Positions 53,050 to 61,706 of a DNA stretch of 64,000 bases are shown here, in pieces (the first letter of the stretch is position 1; every line of letters starts with the position of its first letter). A model generated the notes under the pieces. The model searched no databases. It saw only the letters and a program-made list of their open reading frames with translations, and had not been told where the DNA came from. Both the position numbers and the translations under genes were made by a program. Origin of the DNA: HyVt-477 sp965224605 (GTDB lineage: Bacteria; Pseudomonadota; Gammaproteobacteria; Thiotrichales; Thiotrichaceae); the NCBI GenBank assembly GCA_965224605.1, contig CBDCZP010000005.1:62001-126000 (forward strand). The letters run 5' to 3'.

Positions 53050-55188
53050 TTAAGAACGCTTTTTCCACGCCGTCAGCTGTGCAATAGTATGCTGATGCTT
53101 ACGCGCTGTTTCTCTAATCACAAAGGGGACATCAATCGGTTCACATACCTCATCAAAGCTGTTTAACAATATCTGCTTAATACCCTCATAAGTCATTAGG
53201 TTCTTGCCATTTTCTTTGATCCCACCCAACCATTTTGATTTCTCGGTATATTCTTCCAACCAGGTATAAGGCGAGGTGAGTATCAATAACCCGCCAACCC
53301 GCAAACGGGTCTGGATGTCTTTCAAAAAGGCTTCTGGATCAGATAATCGATCAATAAGATTGCCTGCAAAAACCAAGTCATAGTCGGTGTATTTCGAGCG
53401 GAGATTGCTGGCATCGCCCTGAGTGAAATCGATATTATGCACACGTTCACCAAGCTCCAAATCTTCCCGTTTAAATTCCTTAAGGTCGGTGATTTCGCCT
53501 TCAACAGGAATCATATAACGAATCTGACCATGCTCTCTTAGGCGCAATGCATTGCGGATAAAGCGTGTGGAGAAATCAACAGCATCAACATGATCAAAGG
53601 TTCTTGCCAATTCATAACTGCTACGACCTACCGCACAACCTATATCTAATGCTCTTTGCGTTTTCTGCGTATCAAGGAGATTTACGGCATGCGTAATACA
53701 GGCTACAGGAAAATTAGGTACATTAAAGTAACTATCGCCATAATGGAATTCCAGATACTGGGAAATCAGATCATCCGTTTCATAAATATTAAACTCATGT
53801 GTGACATCTTGTGCTGATTCAATATAACGAAACCCTGCATGCTGATAGAAATGTCTGCGAAACGCATAACGGCTATCGACAATCGATTCATTACCAGTTG
53901 AAATCCAACTCCCTCCTTTAATGAGATTATGCCGACCATCAAAGGTGGGCACTGAAAAATCATCGTACGCTGGATGCACTTTAAAACCGTCAAAGCCGTC
54001 AATAGCTGTCTCAGTCCATTGCCAAACATTGCCAATGACATCACCAAAGCCTTTGTACATAAAAGCATCTACAGGGCTGGATGAAGCCCAATATTCGAGA
54101 TTTATGTTACCCGGTGCACTATCCCATTCGAGATGATCCTGTTCAATACATTGATGGTGCAGACAATACCACTCGGCTTCAGTCGGTAGACGAATTTGCT
54201 TGCAGGTTTTATTAGATAACCAATTACAGAAAGCCTTGGCTTCCAGATAATTGACCTCAACAGGCCAGTTCATTGGCATATCGATTTCCTGAAACAAAGC
54301 GCGATAACGATAGCCACAATCAGCGCTGTCGTCTGCTATCCAGAAAACAGGATGACTGACTTTTTTGAAGACTCTCCAATCATTGCCTTCTTCTGTCCAC
54401 CATTGTTCACAGTCATAACCGCCGGCTTGTACAAAGTTCATATATTCCTGATTAGAGACTAAAAACTGGCTGCCATTAAAGGATTCAACATCACTACTAA
54501 ACTCACCGTATTCGTTATCCCATCCGTAAGTCTCTGCAGGATGAGAACGTCCTTGACGAATCGTATCGCCGGCAACTGCTAGTAGGCTATTTTCAGGTGC
54601 ATCACCCGTATCTGGGCATATTCCCCATTCTGGTAACGGATTAATAAATTTAAGATCAAGTTGTCGAATCAATACCGAAGAGGTTTCCAGATGGATACGC
54701 TCATGCTCAATACCCATCATAATAATCCAGAAAGGCGCTTGCCAGTCTATTGGAAAGGACAGTGGTAAGGTATCTATCAGGTCATTAACCATTCCCCTCA
54801 CCTTGTCACGATAGGCTTTCACTTCAGCTACCTTTGGCCACTGATAGTGCTTATTATCAAGATCATCCCACGACATTTCATCCACACCAATAGCCATCAT
54901 GGATTCTACTGTTTCATCCACTCTTGCAGCATAAAGTTTCGAGGTGACCAGTTTATTAACAAAGAAGGTGGCGGTATGCCCGTAATAAAAGATTAATGGA
55001 TGACGCAGTGGTTCTGGTCGCTCGTAATAGCTTTCATCACTTTTCAGGCATTGAAATAATTGTTCGTAAAGATCATAAGTTGCATTAAAATAGCGCTTAA
55101 TCTCTGCTCTTTTTTCATCGACATCACTTATATCTGTGTCATTGGCGTCATTGGTGTAGCTAAGAACAGGGGTTTTCCATGATTGCAT
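53050..55188 (-). CDS. ovoA: 5-histidylcysteine sulfoxide synthase / thiohistidine N-methyltransferase
   Basis: This 712-residue OvoA has all three modules: a DinB-like N-terminal domain with iron ligands YGHTA (H71) and HERIHLE (H162, H166), a formylglycine-enzyme-like sulfoxide synthase domain (about 190-460; QIRLPTEAEW and LIKGGSWIS), and a C-terminal SAM methyltransferase (ALDIGCAVGRSSYEL near 515). OvoA joins cysteine to histidine C5 with oxygen, then methylates the product to ovothiol A. It is transcribed with ovoB. Ovothiol should protect against peroxide. Confidence 0.93.
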   Translation of the reverse strand: MQSWKTPVLSYTNDANDTDISDVDEKRAEIKRYFNATYDLYEQLFQCLKSDESYYERPEPLRHPLIFYYGHTATFFVNKLVTSKLYAARVDETVESMMAIGVDEMSWDDLDNKHYQWPKVAEVKAYRDKVRGMVNDLIDTLPLSFPIDWQAPFWIIMMGIEHERIHLETSSVLIRQLDLKFINPLPEWGICPDTGDAPENSLLAVAGDTIRQGRSHPAETYGWDNEYGEFSSDVESFNGSQFLVSNQEYMNFVQAGGYDCEQWWTEEGNDWRVFKKVSHPVFWIADDSADCGYRYRALFQEIDMPMNWPVEVNYLEAKAFCNWLSNKTCKQIRLPTEAEWYCLHHQCIEQDHLEWDSAPGNINLEYWASSSPVDAFMYKGFGDVIGNVWQWTETAIDGFDGFKVHPAYDDFSVPTFDGRHNLIKGGSWISTGNESIVDSRYAFRRHFYQHAGFRYIESAQDVTHEFNIYETDDLISQYLEFHYGDSYFNVPNFPVACITHAVNLLDTQKTQRALDIGCAVGRSSYELARTFDHVDAVDFSTRFIRNALRLREHGQIRYMIPVEGEITDLKEFKREDLELGERVHNIDFTQGDASNLRSKYTDYDLVFAGNLIDRLSDPEAFLKDIQTRLRVGGLLILTSPYTWLEEYTEKSKWLGGIKENGKNLMTYEGIKQILLNSFDEVCEPIDVPFVIRETARKHQHTIAQLTAWKKRS

Positions 55189-55632
55189 AAAGATTCCTTA
55201 CGAAGGATTTTTTGATGGCACTCTAATAATTCATAGAGTACTCAATAAGACTAGAGGTAACCCTAGAAAGAGATGCAGATTGTATTGATAAGGTTCCCAT
55301 TATCATTTAAATATATTCATAAAATAACCTTCTCAGCCTAGGAACTCGTTCTTTCTGGAGGATAACTATTTAGTATAACTGTGTTCATCGGCATATTAAA
55401 AGCAGATACCAGATACCGATATAATGCTTATTCTTTTCAAACATTTTCTGTATCGGGTTATTTGCATTTGAACATTCTGCTAGTAGCATTTAACTCATCC
55501 ATTATAATTTGTGATTGCCAATAAGCTATTGAACTGTGCCATAACAATAAATATTTTTAATGAAATTCATTGACTAATATAATGATGATTATATAATCAA
55601 TTTGATCTAAATCAACAATTAAGGGTAATACG
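55189..55632. other. 444-bp intergenic stretch upstream of ovoA
   Basis: This AT-rich region holds the ovoA promoter on the minus strand. No RNA gene, repeat or open frame of merit is visible. Confidence 0.35.
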
Positions 55633-55886
55633 TTGAAATATCATCTACAGGCTTGGTTATTGGCCAGCACTATCGTTTCGTCTATTTTTGGCCTTTTATA
55701 TCTATTTATTCATCTCTAACCCAGCGATATCCAACTATATAATCTCTGCTACCATTCTATATCAGATGAGCTGGAATCAAATATTGGGCGTAACGATGAA
55801 AGCAAGAAATTGATGAAATATTGAAACTAGGCTCTCTTACCAAAGATGCTCGAAACAGTCTAAAAGACAATCTTAATTATTGTTAG
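55633..55886 (+). pseudogene. Decayed small membrane-protein gene
   Basis: From TTG 55633 one frame encodes LKYHLQAWLLASTIVSSIFG and a hydrophobic run, reaches TAA, then continues in the same frame with YHSISDELESNIGRNDES. After a one-base shift it continues as EIDEILKLGSLTKDARNSLK to TAG at 55884. This suggests a short protein of about 83 residues (one membrane helix plus acidic helix) broken by a stop and a frameshift. Family unknown. It could be chance. Confidence 0.35.
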
Positions 55887-55988
55887 CAAACACCTATCTG
55901 CAAGTCAAATGCAATCAGCATAACCTTGAGACACGCCCTACTTTCCGACATACTCTATTATCTCATTACTCTAGTACAATGTTTCCAT

Positions 55989-56909
55989 ATGACTCTTGCG
56001 CTCAGTATTAAAAATCTCCATAAAAGATACGATAATGATGTCCATGCGTTAAAAGGAATTAATCTGGATATCAAGCAAGGTGATTTTTTTGCACTGCTGG
56101 GGGCTAATGGAGCGGGCAAATCTACCACCATCAATATCATTTGTTCGCTATCAAACAAAACATCCGGTTCTGTTTCTATCTTCGGACATGATTTAGATAC
56201 CGATCGAGAAGCTGCAAAAGAACATATTGGACTAGTCCCCCAAGAATTTAATTTTAATATTTTTGAACCTGTGCGTGAAATTATTGTGAATCAGGGTGGT
56301 TATTACGGCATCCCGCGTAAAGTATGCATAGAGCAAGCCAATAAATTATTACACACGCTGGATTTATGGGATAAACGCCATGAACATGCCAGGCATTTAT
56401 CCGGCGGCATGAAACGCCGCTTGATGATAGCGCGCTCTATGATCCACAAGCCTAAACTATTGATTTTAGATGAGCCTACGGCTGGTGTTGATATCAATAT
56501 TCGTCGTTCAATGTGGAAATATCTGCAAGCGATCAATGCAGCCGGAACCACGATAATCCTCACCACTCATTATCTGGAAGAAGCAGAAAGCTTGTGTAGA
56601 AATATCGCCATTATCAACAAAGGTGAAATTGTCGAAAACACCAGCATGAAGGAACTGCTCAATCGTTTAGACACTGAAACATTTTTGCTGGATGCCCGTG
56701 ACCCCGTCATCCATCTACCTGCAACTGATGATTTCGAGGTGCATCAACGTGACGACACCACGCTTGAAGTCACTATTAACAAATCTCGCTCATTAAACGT
56801 CATGTTTGAATATTTCACCAACAACAATATTCGTATTATGAGTATGCGTAATCGTAGCAACCGTTTAGAACAGTTGTTCGTTGAATTGCTGGAGAAAGAC
56901 AACGCATGA
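55989..56909 (+). CDS. ABC transporter ATP-binding protein (YadG-like)
   Basis: The 306-residue ATPase has Walker A GANGAGKST (38-46), signature LSGGMKRRLMIARS (137-150) and Walker B LLILDEPTAGVD (D161, E162). It drives an ABC-2 permease encoded next with a 4-bp overlap (ATGA). The pair resembles E. coli YadG/YadH, an exporter of unknown substrate. The start is ATG 55989, which matches the family N-terminus; a longer frame begins at 55926. Confidence 0.92.
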   Translation: MTLALSIKNLHKRYDNDVHALKGINLDIKQGDFFALLGANGAGKSTTINIICSLSNKTSGSVSIFGHDLDTDREAAKEHIGLVPQEFNFNIFEPVREIIVNQGGYYGIPRKVCIEQANKLLHTLDLWDKRHEHARHLSGGMKRRLMIARSMIHKPKLLILDEPTAGVDINIRRSMWKYLQAINAAGTTIILTTHYLEEAESLCRNIAIINKGEIVENTSMKELLNRLDTETFLLDARDPVIHLPATDDFEVHQRDDTTLEVTINKSRSLNVMFEYFTNNNIRIMSMRNRSNRLEQLFVELLEKDNA

Positions 56910-57679
56910 CTTACCGTGAAATCAGCATCGCATTTTCGACGATAGTGATTAAAGAAATCAAGCGATTTACGCGTATCTGGATTCAGACACTGCTACCCCC
57001 TGCGATTACCACCATTTTGTATTTCGTTATTTTTGGTAATTTAATCGGTAAAGCTATTGGTGACATGGAAGGTTATGATTATAGTGAATTTATCGCGCCA
57101 GGGTTGATAATGATGGCGATTATTAATAACTCCTACGCTAACGTTGTGTCTTCATTTTTTGGTGCGAAGTTTCATGGCAATATTCAAGAAATGATCATCT
57201 CGCCACTGCCCAACAATGTGGTTTTACTAGGCTTTCTAAGCGGTGGACTAGCCAGAGGTCTATTGGTTGGCATACTGGTAACACTAGTTTCCATGTTCTT
57301 TACCAACTTACATATTTACAATATATGGATTGTCTTGAGCGTGGTCATTCTCACCTCATTTTTACTGGCGCTGGCTGGATTCATTAACGCCTTCTATGCC
57401 AAAACTTTTGATGGTATGAATATCGTCCCCATCTTTATCCTTGGCCCCCTTACTTACCTTGGCGGTGTGTTTTATTCGATCAGCATGTTGCCAGAATTTT
57501 GGCAAAAAGTGTCCCAGCTCAATCCTATTCTTTATATGGTCAATGGCTTTCGATATGGTTTCTTAGGCATAGCTGATACCAACATTACCATCACCTTTGT
57601 CATATTGATTATTATGAATATCATTCTCTACCTCTATGCCTATTTCTTGTTAGAAAAGGGTAAGGGCATTCTTGACTAA
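56906..57679 (+). CDS. ABC-2 type permease (YadH-like)
   Basis: The 257-residue integral membrane protein has six hydrophobic segments and the ABC-2 permease family motif GGVFYSISMLPEFWQKVSQL-like region before the last helix pair (NPILYMVNGFRYGFLG). It overlaps the ATPase gene (ATGA), forming a half-size exporter. It ends 42 bp before mnmC. Confidence 0.92.
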   Translation: MTYREISIAFSTIVIKEIKRFTRIWIQTLLPPAITTILYFVIFGNLIGKAIGDMEGYDYSEFIAPGLIMMAIINNSYANVVSSFFGAKFHGNIQEMIISPLPNNVVLLGFLSGGLARGLLVGILVTLVSMFFTNLHIYNIWIVLSVVILTSFLLALAGFINAFYAKTFDGMNIVPIFILGPLTYLGGVFYSISMLPEFWQKVSQLNPILYMVNGFRYGFLGIADTNITITFVILIIMNIILYLYAYFLLEKGKGILD

Positions 57680-57721
57680 AGATAACTAAAGATGACTAAA
57701 GATAACAAACAATGACTAACG

Positions 57722-58993
57722 ATGGTTAAAGACCAGGCAAGCCCGTGGTTCCAATACCCTTCTTATCACTGGAGTAAGAAAACCGTTGCTGTCATTGGTG
57801 CGGGTATCGCCGGCAGTCAAATTGCCTGGCATTTGGCAAGACGCGATTGGCAAGTTACTGTTATCGAACGTCACTCTAAACCCGCTCAGGAAGCTTCTGG
57901 CAATCTTGCCGGTATTATTTCCCCCAAAGTAACTGCTAAGCCTAGTCTGGGTGAAGACTTTTATTGGCAATGCTACCAATACACGCTGAATCAACTTGAT
58001 ACCTTAAAGAACCAGTCTGCTGAATCACCCAACTGGAATCCTGTCGGAGTGTTACAGCTAGTTTTAAAAGAACGAGATCAGGCACGCTGGAAGCAACTAA
58101 AGAAACGAACATATGCTGAAGATACATTGCAATGCCTAGAGGCTAAAGCCGCCAGTCAAGTAGCCAATATTCCTATCGACTATCCGGCAGTCTACTTCCC
58201 AAAAGCTGGCTGGATAGAACCTGTCAGTTTTTGTAAAAGCTTGTTAAGCCATAAAAACATCACGCTGATTAAACATACTGAAGCGATGGACATCCAACAC
58301 AACCATGGAAACCCGCATTGGGAAGTTATCGATTCTTCAAACCATACCCTTTCTGCCACAGAAGCTTTAATCATCTGTAGTGGTAAGAATCTCAATTTTT
58401 CACCTATACAAGATTTACCTAGCGTCGCCATCGCTGGACAAACATCTCTGGCACTTAGTGAAAACAAGTCACATTCACTAAAAACCATCATTGATCACGA
58501 AGGTTACATAACGCCACCGATTAACGATAATCGCCAACTATTATTCGGCGCAACTTATGATCTTGATAGCTTGGATGACTCACTCAGTGACAAAGCGAAT
58601 CAACAAAACCTTAACAAACTACGCAAGCACTTGCCTGATCTGGCAGACTCTCTGCACAATATTAACAATGGTCATGCCGCTATCCGCAGAGTCACACCTG
58701 ATCGTTTACCCTATTTGGGCGCTGTACCTGATTTATCACGCTATAAAAAAGCTTATGCAGATTTACATCATGGCAAACACTGGAAGCAATATCCTGATGC
58801 CCATTATCATCCCAACCTGTTTATCTCAGCGGCTTATGGTTCACGAGGTCTTACCACTGCTGGTCTATGTGCAGAAATCTTGGCTTGCATGATGAATAAT
58901 GAAGCTATTCCGGTCAGTGAAGAAATGCTTGATGCCCTACACCCTGGGCGGTTTTGCATTCGACAACTTAAACGTAATTCATCACCTGCGTGA
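57722..58993 (+). CDS. mnmC: Standalone MnmC(o): FAD-dependent cmnm5U34 tRNA oxidoreductase
   Basis: The 423-residue flavoprotein has the FAD Rossmann motif AVIGAGIAGSQIAWHLARR and family blocks EASGNLAGIISPKV, HAAIRRVTPDRLPYLGAVPD and AAYGSRGLTTAGLCAEILA. It removes the carboxymethyl group from cmnm5(s2)U34 of tRNA. In E. coli this domain is fused to an N-terminal methyltransferase MnmC(m). Here the methyltransferase half is absent, so the modification may end at nm5U or use a separate enzyme. Short repeated GACTAAAGATAA sequence lies in the upstream 40 bp. Confidence 0.87.
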   Translation: MVKDQASPWFQYPSYHWSKKTVAVIGAGIAGSQIAWHLARRDWQVTVIERHSKPAQEASGNLAGIISPKVTAKPSLGEDFYWQCYQYTLNQLDTLKNQSAESPNWNPVGVLQLVLKERDQARWKQLKKRTYAEDTLQCLEAKAASQVANIPIDYPAVYFPKAGWIEPVSFCKSLLSHKNITLIKHTEAMDIQHNHGNPHWEVIDSSNHTLSATEALIICSGKNLNFSPIQDLPSVAIAGQTSLALSENKSHSLKTIIDHEGYITPPINDNRQLLFGATYDLDSLDDSLSDKANQQNLNKLRKHLPDLADSLHNINNGHAAIRRVTPDRLPYLGAVPDLSRYKKAYADLHHGKHWKQYPDAHYHPNLFISAAYGSRGLTTAGLCAEILACMMNNEAIPVSEEMLDALHPGRFCIRQLKRNSSPA

Positions 58994-59136
58994 ATTCAAA
59001 AAGCTACTCAAATAATTACTCAAATAGCACTAATGAATGCCGTCTCACCTGATATTTCTGTACTTAACTGCACTTACAAGGTAGTAATAGCGCTTGCTTA
59101 AATGTTTAGATTTGTTCATCACAACGAGGTATTCAT

Positions 59137-60279
59137 ATGTATGGCACAATTGGATTAATTAACAGCCTTCTTGGCGGATATCGTATGGCAGAGGTATCCA
59201 TGCGTTATAGTCGGTTCATACCGCGTTTTTATAATCTAGCCAAATCGCTAGGATTTGAACAAGGCAAAATTATGCCTTCTCGTGCTTTTTGTTCGGATGA
59301 AAGCCAAGGCTATCCCATTATCCTGATAGCCAAACACTTTGGTACGTTTCCTTTTAACCACGGACGTGTAGGTGGAATCGTCGCTACAGATCGACATGCA
59401 CCGCATGCACATCACGGCAAAGATTTGGTTATCATTCAAGCCAGCCACGTGGGCTATGATCCTGAAACCAAAAGCTTTGGTGTCTATCGCCGATTACAAA
59501 CCGAAGATACCTGCGAAACATCCAATTGTGGGAAAATCTGTGGTGCTTTGGAATGGTATATACAAGAATATTCATTTGCCTGTAATAACATACATCTATA
59601 TGAAGAGAACGGTGAAAAGAAAATAATAATAGATAACCAATTGCTACATGAAGAACGTGATGAAGGGCTACTGCTTAAACTGGACAAGATAGTCGAAGTT
59701 GATGATCAAAATAACCCGTTGCCTTTGTCCTCTAAAAGTACCGCCAAAGTATTTGCTGCATCACCTACTTTATTGAGTTACCTGCAAGATTTCCAATGGA
59801 AATCGACAGCCCAACCTATTGGCCAGTACCTACATCCCGATTTATTCTTTTATAAAAGAGATATCAGCCCTCAGGATGAAGGCCGGGATCATCTGGAGAA
59901 GAACCTCATAAATGTCATGCCTCATATCATTACCTCAGAATGGCCCGCACTCACTGCGGCTCAAGTCAATACACAGGTAGAATTTGATCGTTCCTTCCGT
60001 ACGATTGTTCAGGAACCATCCTACAAGAATAAAAGGGTGTTGTTTATTTCAGGGCTAAATGTCGATATATCGCCACAAAAAGGACAACTATTTCCTTTGA
60101 CCAAGTTCATCCCATGGGCAGCTTATGTGCAGGACGAAAAAGGCAATCATCAGACATGGGAACAAGCTGAACTCTATGAGCAACTACAGGCGCAATCTAC
60201 CATCAACCCTGATCAAGTAGAGCTTGAAGCTATTATTGATATTATGGAGACTTCAAAAGAAATAAAATTGCCGTTTTAA
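59137..60279 (+). CDS. LCIB/C-like beta-carbonic anhydrase candidate
   Basis: The 380-residue protein shows a spaced pattern reminiscent of LCIB-family beta-carbonic anhydrases: CSDE (C52, D54), FNHGRVGGI (H75), SHVGYD (H104, D108) and CGKICGALEW (C131/C135). Algal LCIB has CRDE, HGLGG and CGAL at these places. Arg of the Asp-Arg pair is Ser here, so activity is uncertain. The C-terminal 200 residues are not recognised. It is cytosolic by appearance. The gene is monocistronic with a weak SD (ACGAGG). Confidence 0.55.
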   Translation: MYGTIGLINSLLGGYRMAEVSMRYSRFIPRFYNLAKSLGFEQGKIMPSRAFCSDESQGYPIILIAKHFGTFPFNHGRVGGIVATDRHAPHAHHGKDLVIIQASHVGYDPETKSFGVYRRLQTEDTCETSNCGKICGALEWYIQEYSFACNNIHLYEENGEKKIIIDNQLLHEERDEGLLLKLDKIVEVDDQNNPLPLSSKSTAKVFAASPTLLSYLQDFQWKSTAQPIGQYLHPDLFFYKRDISPQDEGRDHLEKNLINVMPHIITSEWPALTAAQVNTQVEFDRSFRTIVQEPSYKNKRVLFISGLNVDISPQKGQLFPLTKFIPWAAYVQDEKGNHQTWEQAELYEQLQAQSTINPDQVELEAIIDIMETSKEIKLPF

Positions 60280-60321
60280 CGGCCTAGACATCAAAGATAA
60301 GAAGATTTCATTTAATCAAAA

Positions 60322-61092
60322 TTAGACCGGACGATTCTTACCTTGCAACACATATTTTCTACCTTCATCTCCGCGTTTCATAACAAAGTATGCATTAACC
60401 AGTGAGCTACACGCAGCATCCAGACGGTCATGTTCTTCACTCTGGTTTCTTGCGTATTGTGCAATGACCTTGCATCCCATTTCATCAGCTGCCTGCGTAA
60501 ATTTACTGATTGTGGAGTAAGCCAATGTTTGTGACTCCAAGTTGACCACTGCATCCATTTCCATGATAACAATACGATCTACAACCGTATTGGCTTGCTT
60601 GAATATTTCTCCAAAAGCTTGCCGATAATTAATCGCCTGACCTGAATCTTCATCTATGCCGAGTTGGGTGATGATGAGTTTCCTAGTGCTGATGAAAGAT
60701 TCGATTTCTACACCCATCATTTCCAGTTTACGCATCAGATGGTCTTTCTTTTCCGGGCTCACCAGAACAATGGTTTCTCCTTTTCTAAGACTGGCACTGA
60801 TGGCTTTTGCAATCATAACCATTCCTAGACTAACATCTGTTGTTTCTATCAATCGAAAAGATGCTTCGGGTTTTTTATGTTGTTTTGGCTTGTGTGAATT
60901 CTCAGCTAATCGTTTGTTACTCGTCGCTGGAGAGGCATGAGCAGGTGTCATCGTATGCAAATAGCCCAAACGGGTTTCATTTACATTCTCTTGCTTAACG
61001 CCTTTGATGACAAGATTTGTTACGCAAGGTATTTTCATGGGAATGGGGGTAGTTGGTTTGCTTTGAGTAGCACTTTGAATAGCCGTGTTCAT
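60322..61092 (-). CDS. RecA/KaiC-fold-like protein without a P-loop
   Basis: The 256-residue protein has a Pro/Thr/Lys-rich N-terminal tail (1-75) followed by an alpha/beta domain: SLRKGETIVLVSPEKKDHLM, MMGVEIESFISTRKLIITQL and VDRIVIMEMDAVV, a pattern like KaiC or MEDS sensor domains. No GxxxxGK[ST] is present, so it probably does not hydrolyse ATP. A conserved-looking ending AYFVMKRGDEGRKYVLQG follows. The start is ATG 61092 with SD AGGA; an upstream in-frame start is less likely. Function unknown. Confidence 0.55.
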   Translation of the reverse strand: MNTAIQSATQSKPTTPIPMKIPCVTNLVIKGVKQENVNETRLGYLHTMTPAHASPATSNKRLAENSHKPKQHKKPEASFRLIETTDVSLGMVMIAKAISASLRKGETIVLVSPEKKDHLMRKLEMMGVEIESFISTRKLIITQLGIDEDSGQAINYRQAFGEIFKQANTVVDRIVIMEMDAVVNLESQTLAYSTISKFTQAADEMGCKVIAQYARNQSEEHDRLDAACSSLVNAYFVMKRGDEGRKYVLQGKNRPV

Positions 61093-61190
61093 TATTTTTA
61101 TCCTGGTTTTTATTTTGCTAGTTATTCTTTTTATGGACATCCGGTTCTATTTATTATTTTCACTATAAGGGTGTGTACCCTAAAGGTGAG

Positions 61191-61302
61191 CCTGATACAT
61201 ATTCTAGCAATTTGTTTTTCTCGCGGGTGACATTGCATCCAATAAATAGCACCCATTATCTAGGCAACAACCAGTTATCCCTGAAATAAAACAACTACTT
61301 CA
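61191..61302. repeat. Left copy of a 110-bp direct repeat flanking the array region
   Basis: This begins CCTGATACATATTCTAGCAA and ends ..AAATAAAACAACTACTT. It is a diverged direct copy of 62977-63089 (mostly substitutions, plus a small indel in the middle). It lies just upstream of the RecA-like gene and may include its promoter. Confidence 0.85.
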
Positions 61303-61323
61303 TTCTGTAATATCTTTAACCAT

Positions 61324-61345
61324 CCTGATTACCCACTTGTCTAAG
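61324..61345. mobile_element. MITE family A terminus
   Basis: The terminus CCTGATTACCCACTTGTCTA is intact. The following 60 bp contain a CTTTCGATAGGCTTGAG relic of the interior hairpin, but no right end. The rest of 61346-61706 shows no gene. Confidence 0.55.
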
Positions 61346-61706
61346 ACTATTTATCATAATGCTAGACTTCCGCATCTTTCGATAGGCTTGAGATACTGCA
61401 AGGCTCCTAACTCAAACATAGTAGAAATCGCTAATATTTGTAAGCATGTTGCTCTTTGTAAAATGTCGTAGTATCTTCAAGTTTTAGGGCGTATTTGGTA
61501 AAAGGATTCATTGTAATAACAAATTCTTATCTGTAATATAAAATTATAGGCGACATCAATGACTTAAAATAAAGGGACTTATAGGTCGTCTACTAAGCTG
61601 TTAGACAATGAAATATAAATACAGCTTCGTAGTAAAATCAAAGTGTGTTGGTGACTAGATTTGTTCGAACTCTAAACTGAAAACAGACATGACAATATGT
61701 AAGTAG

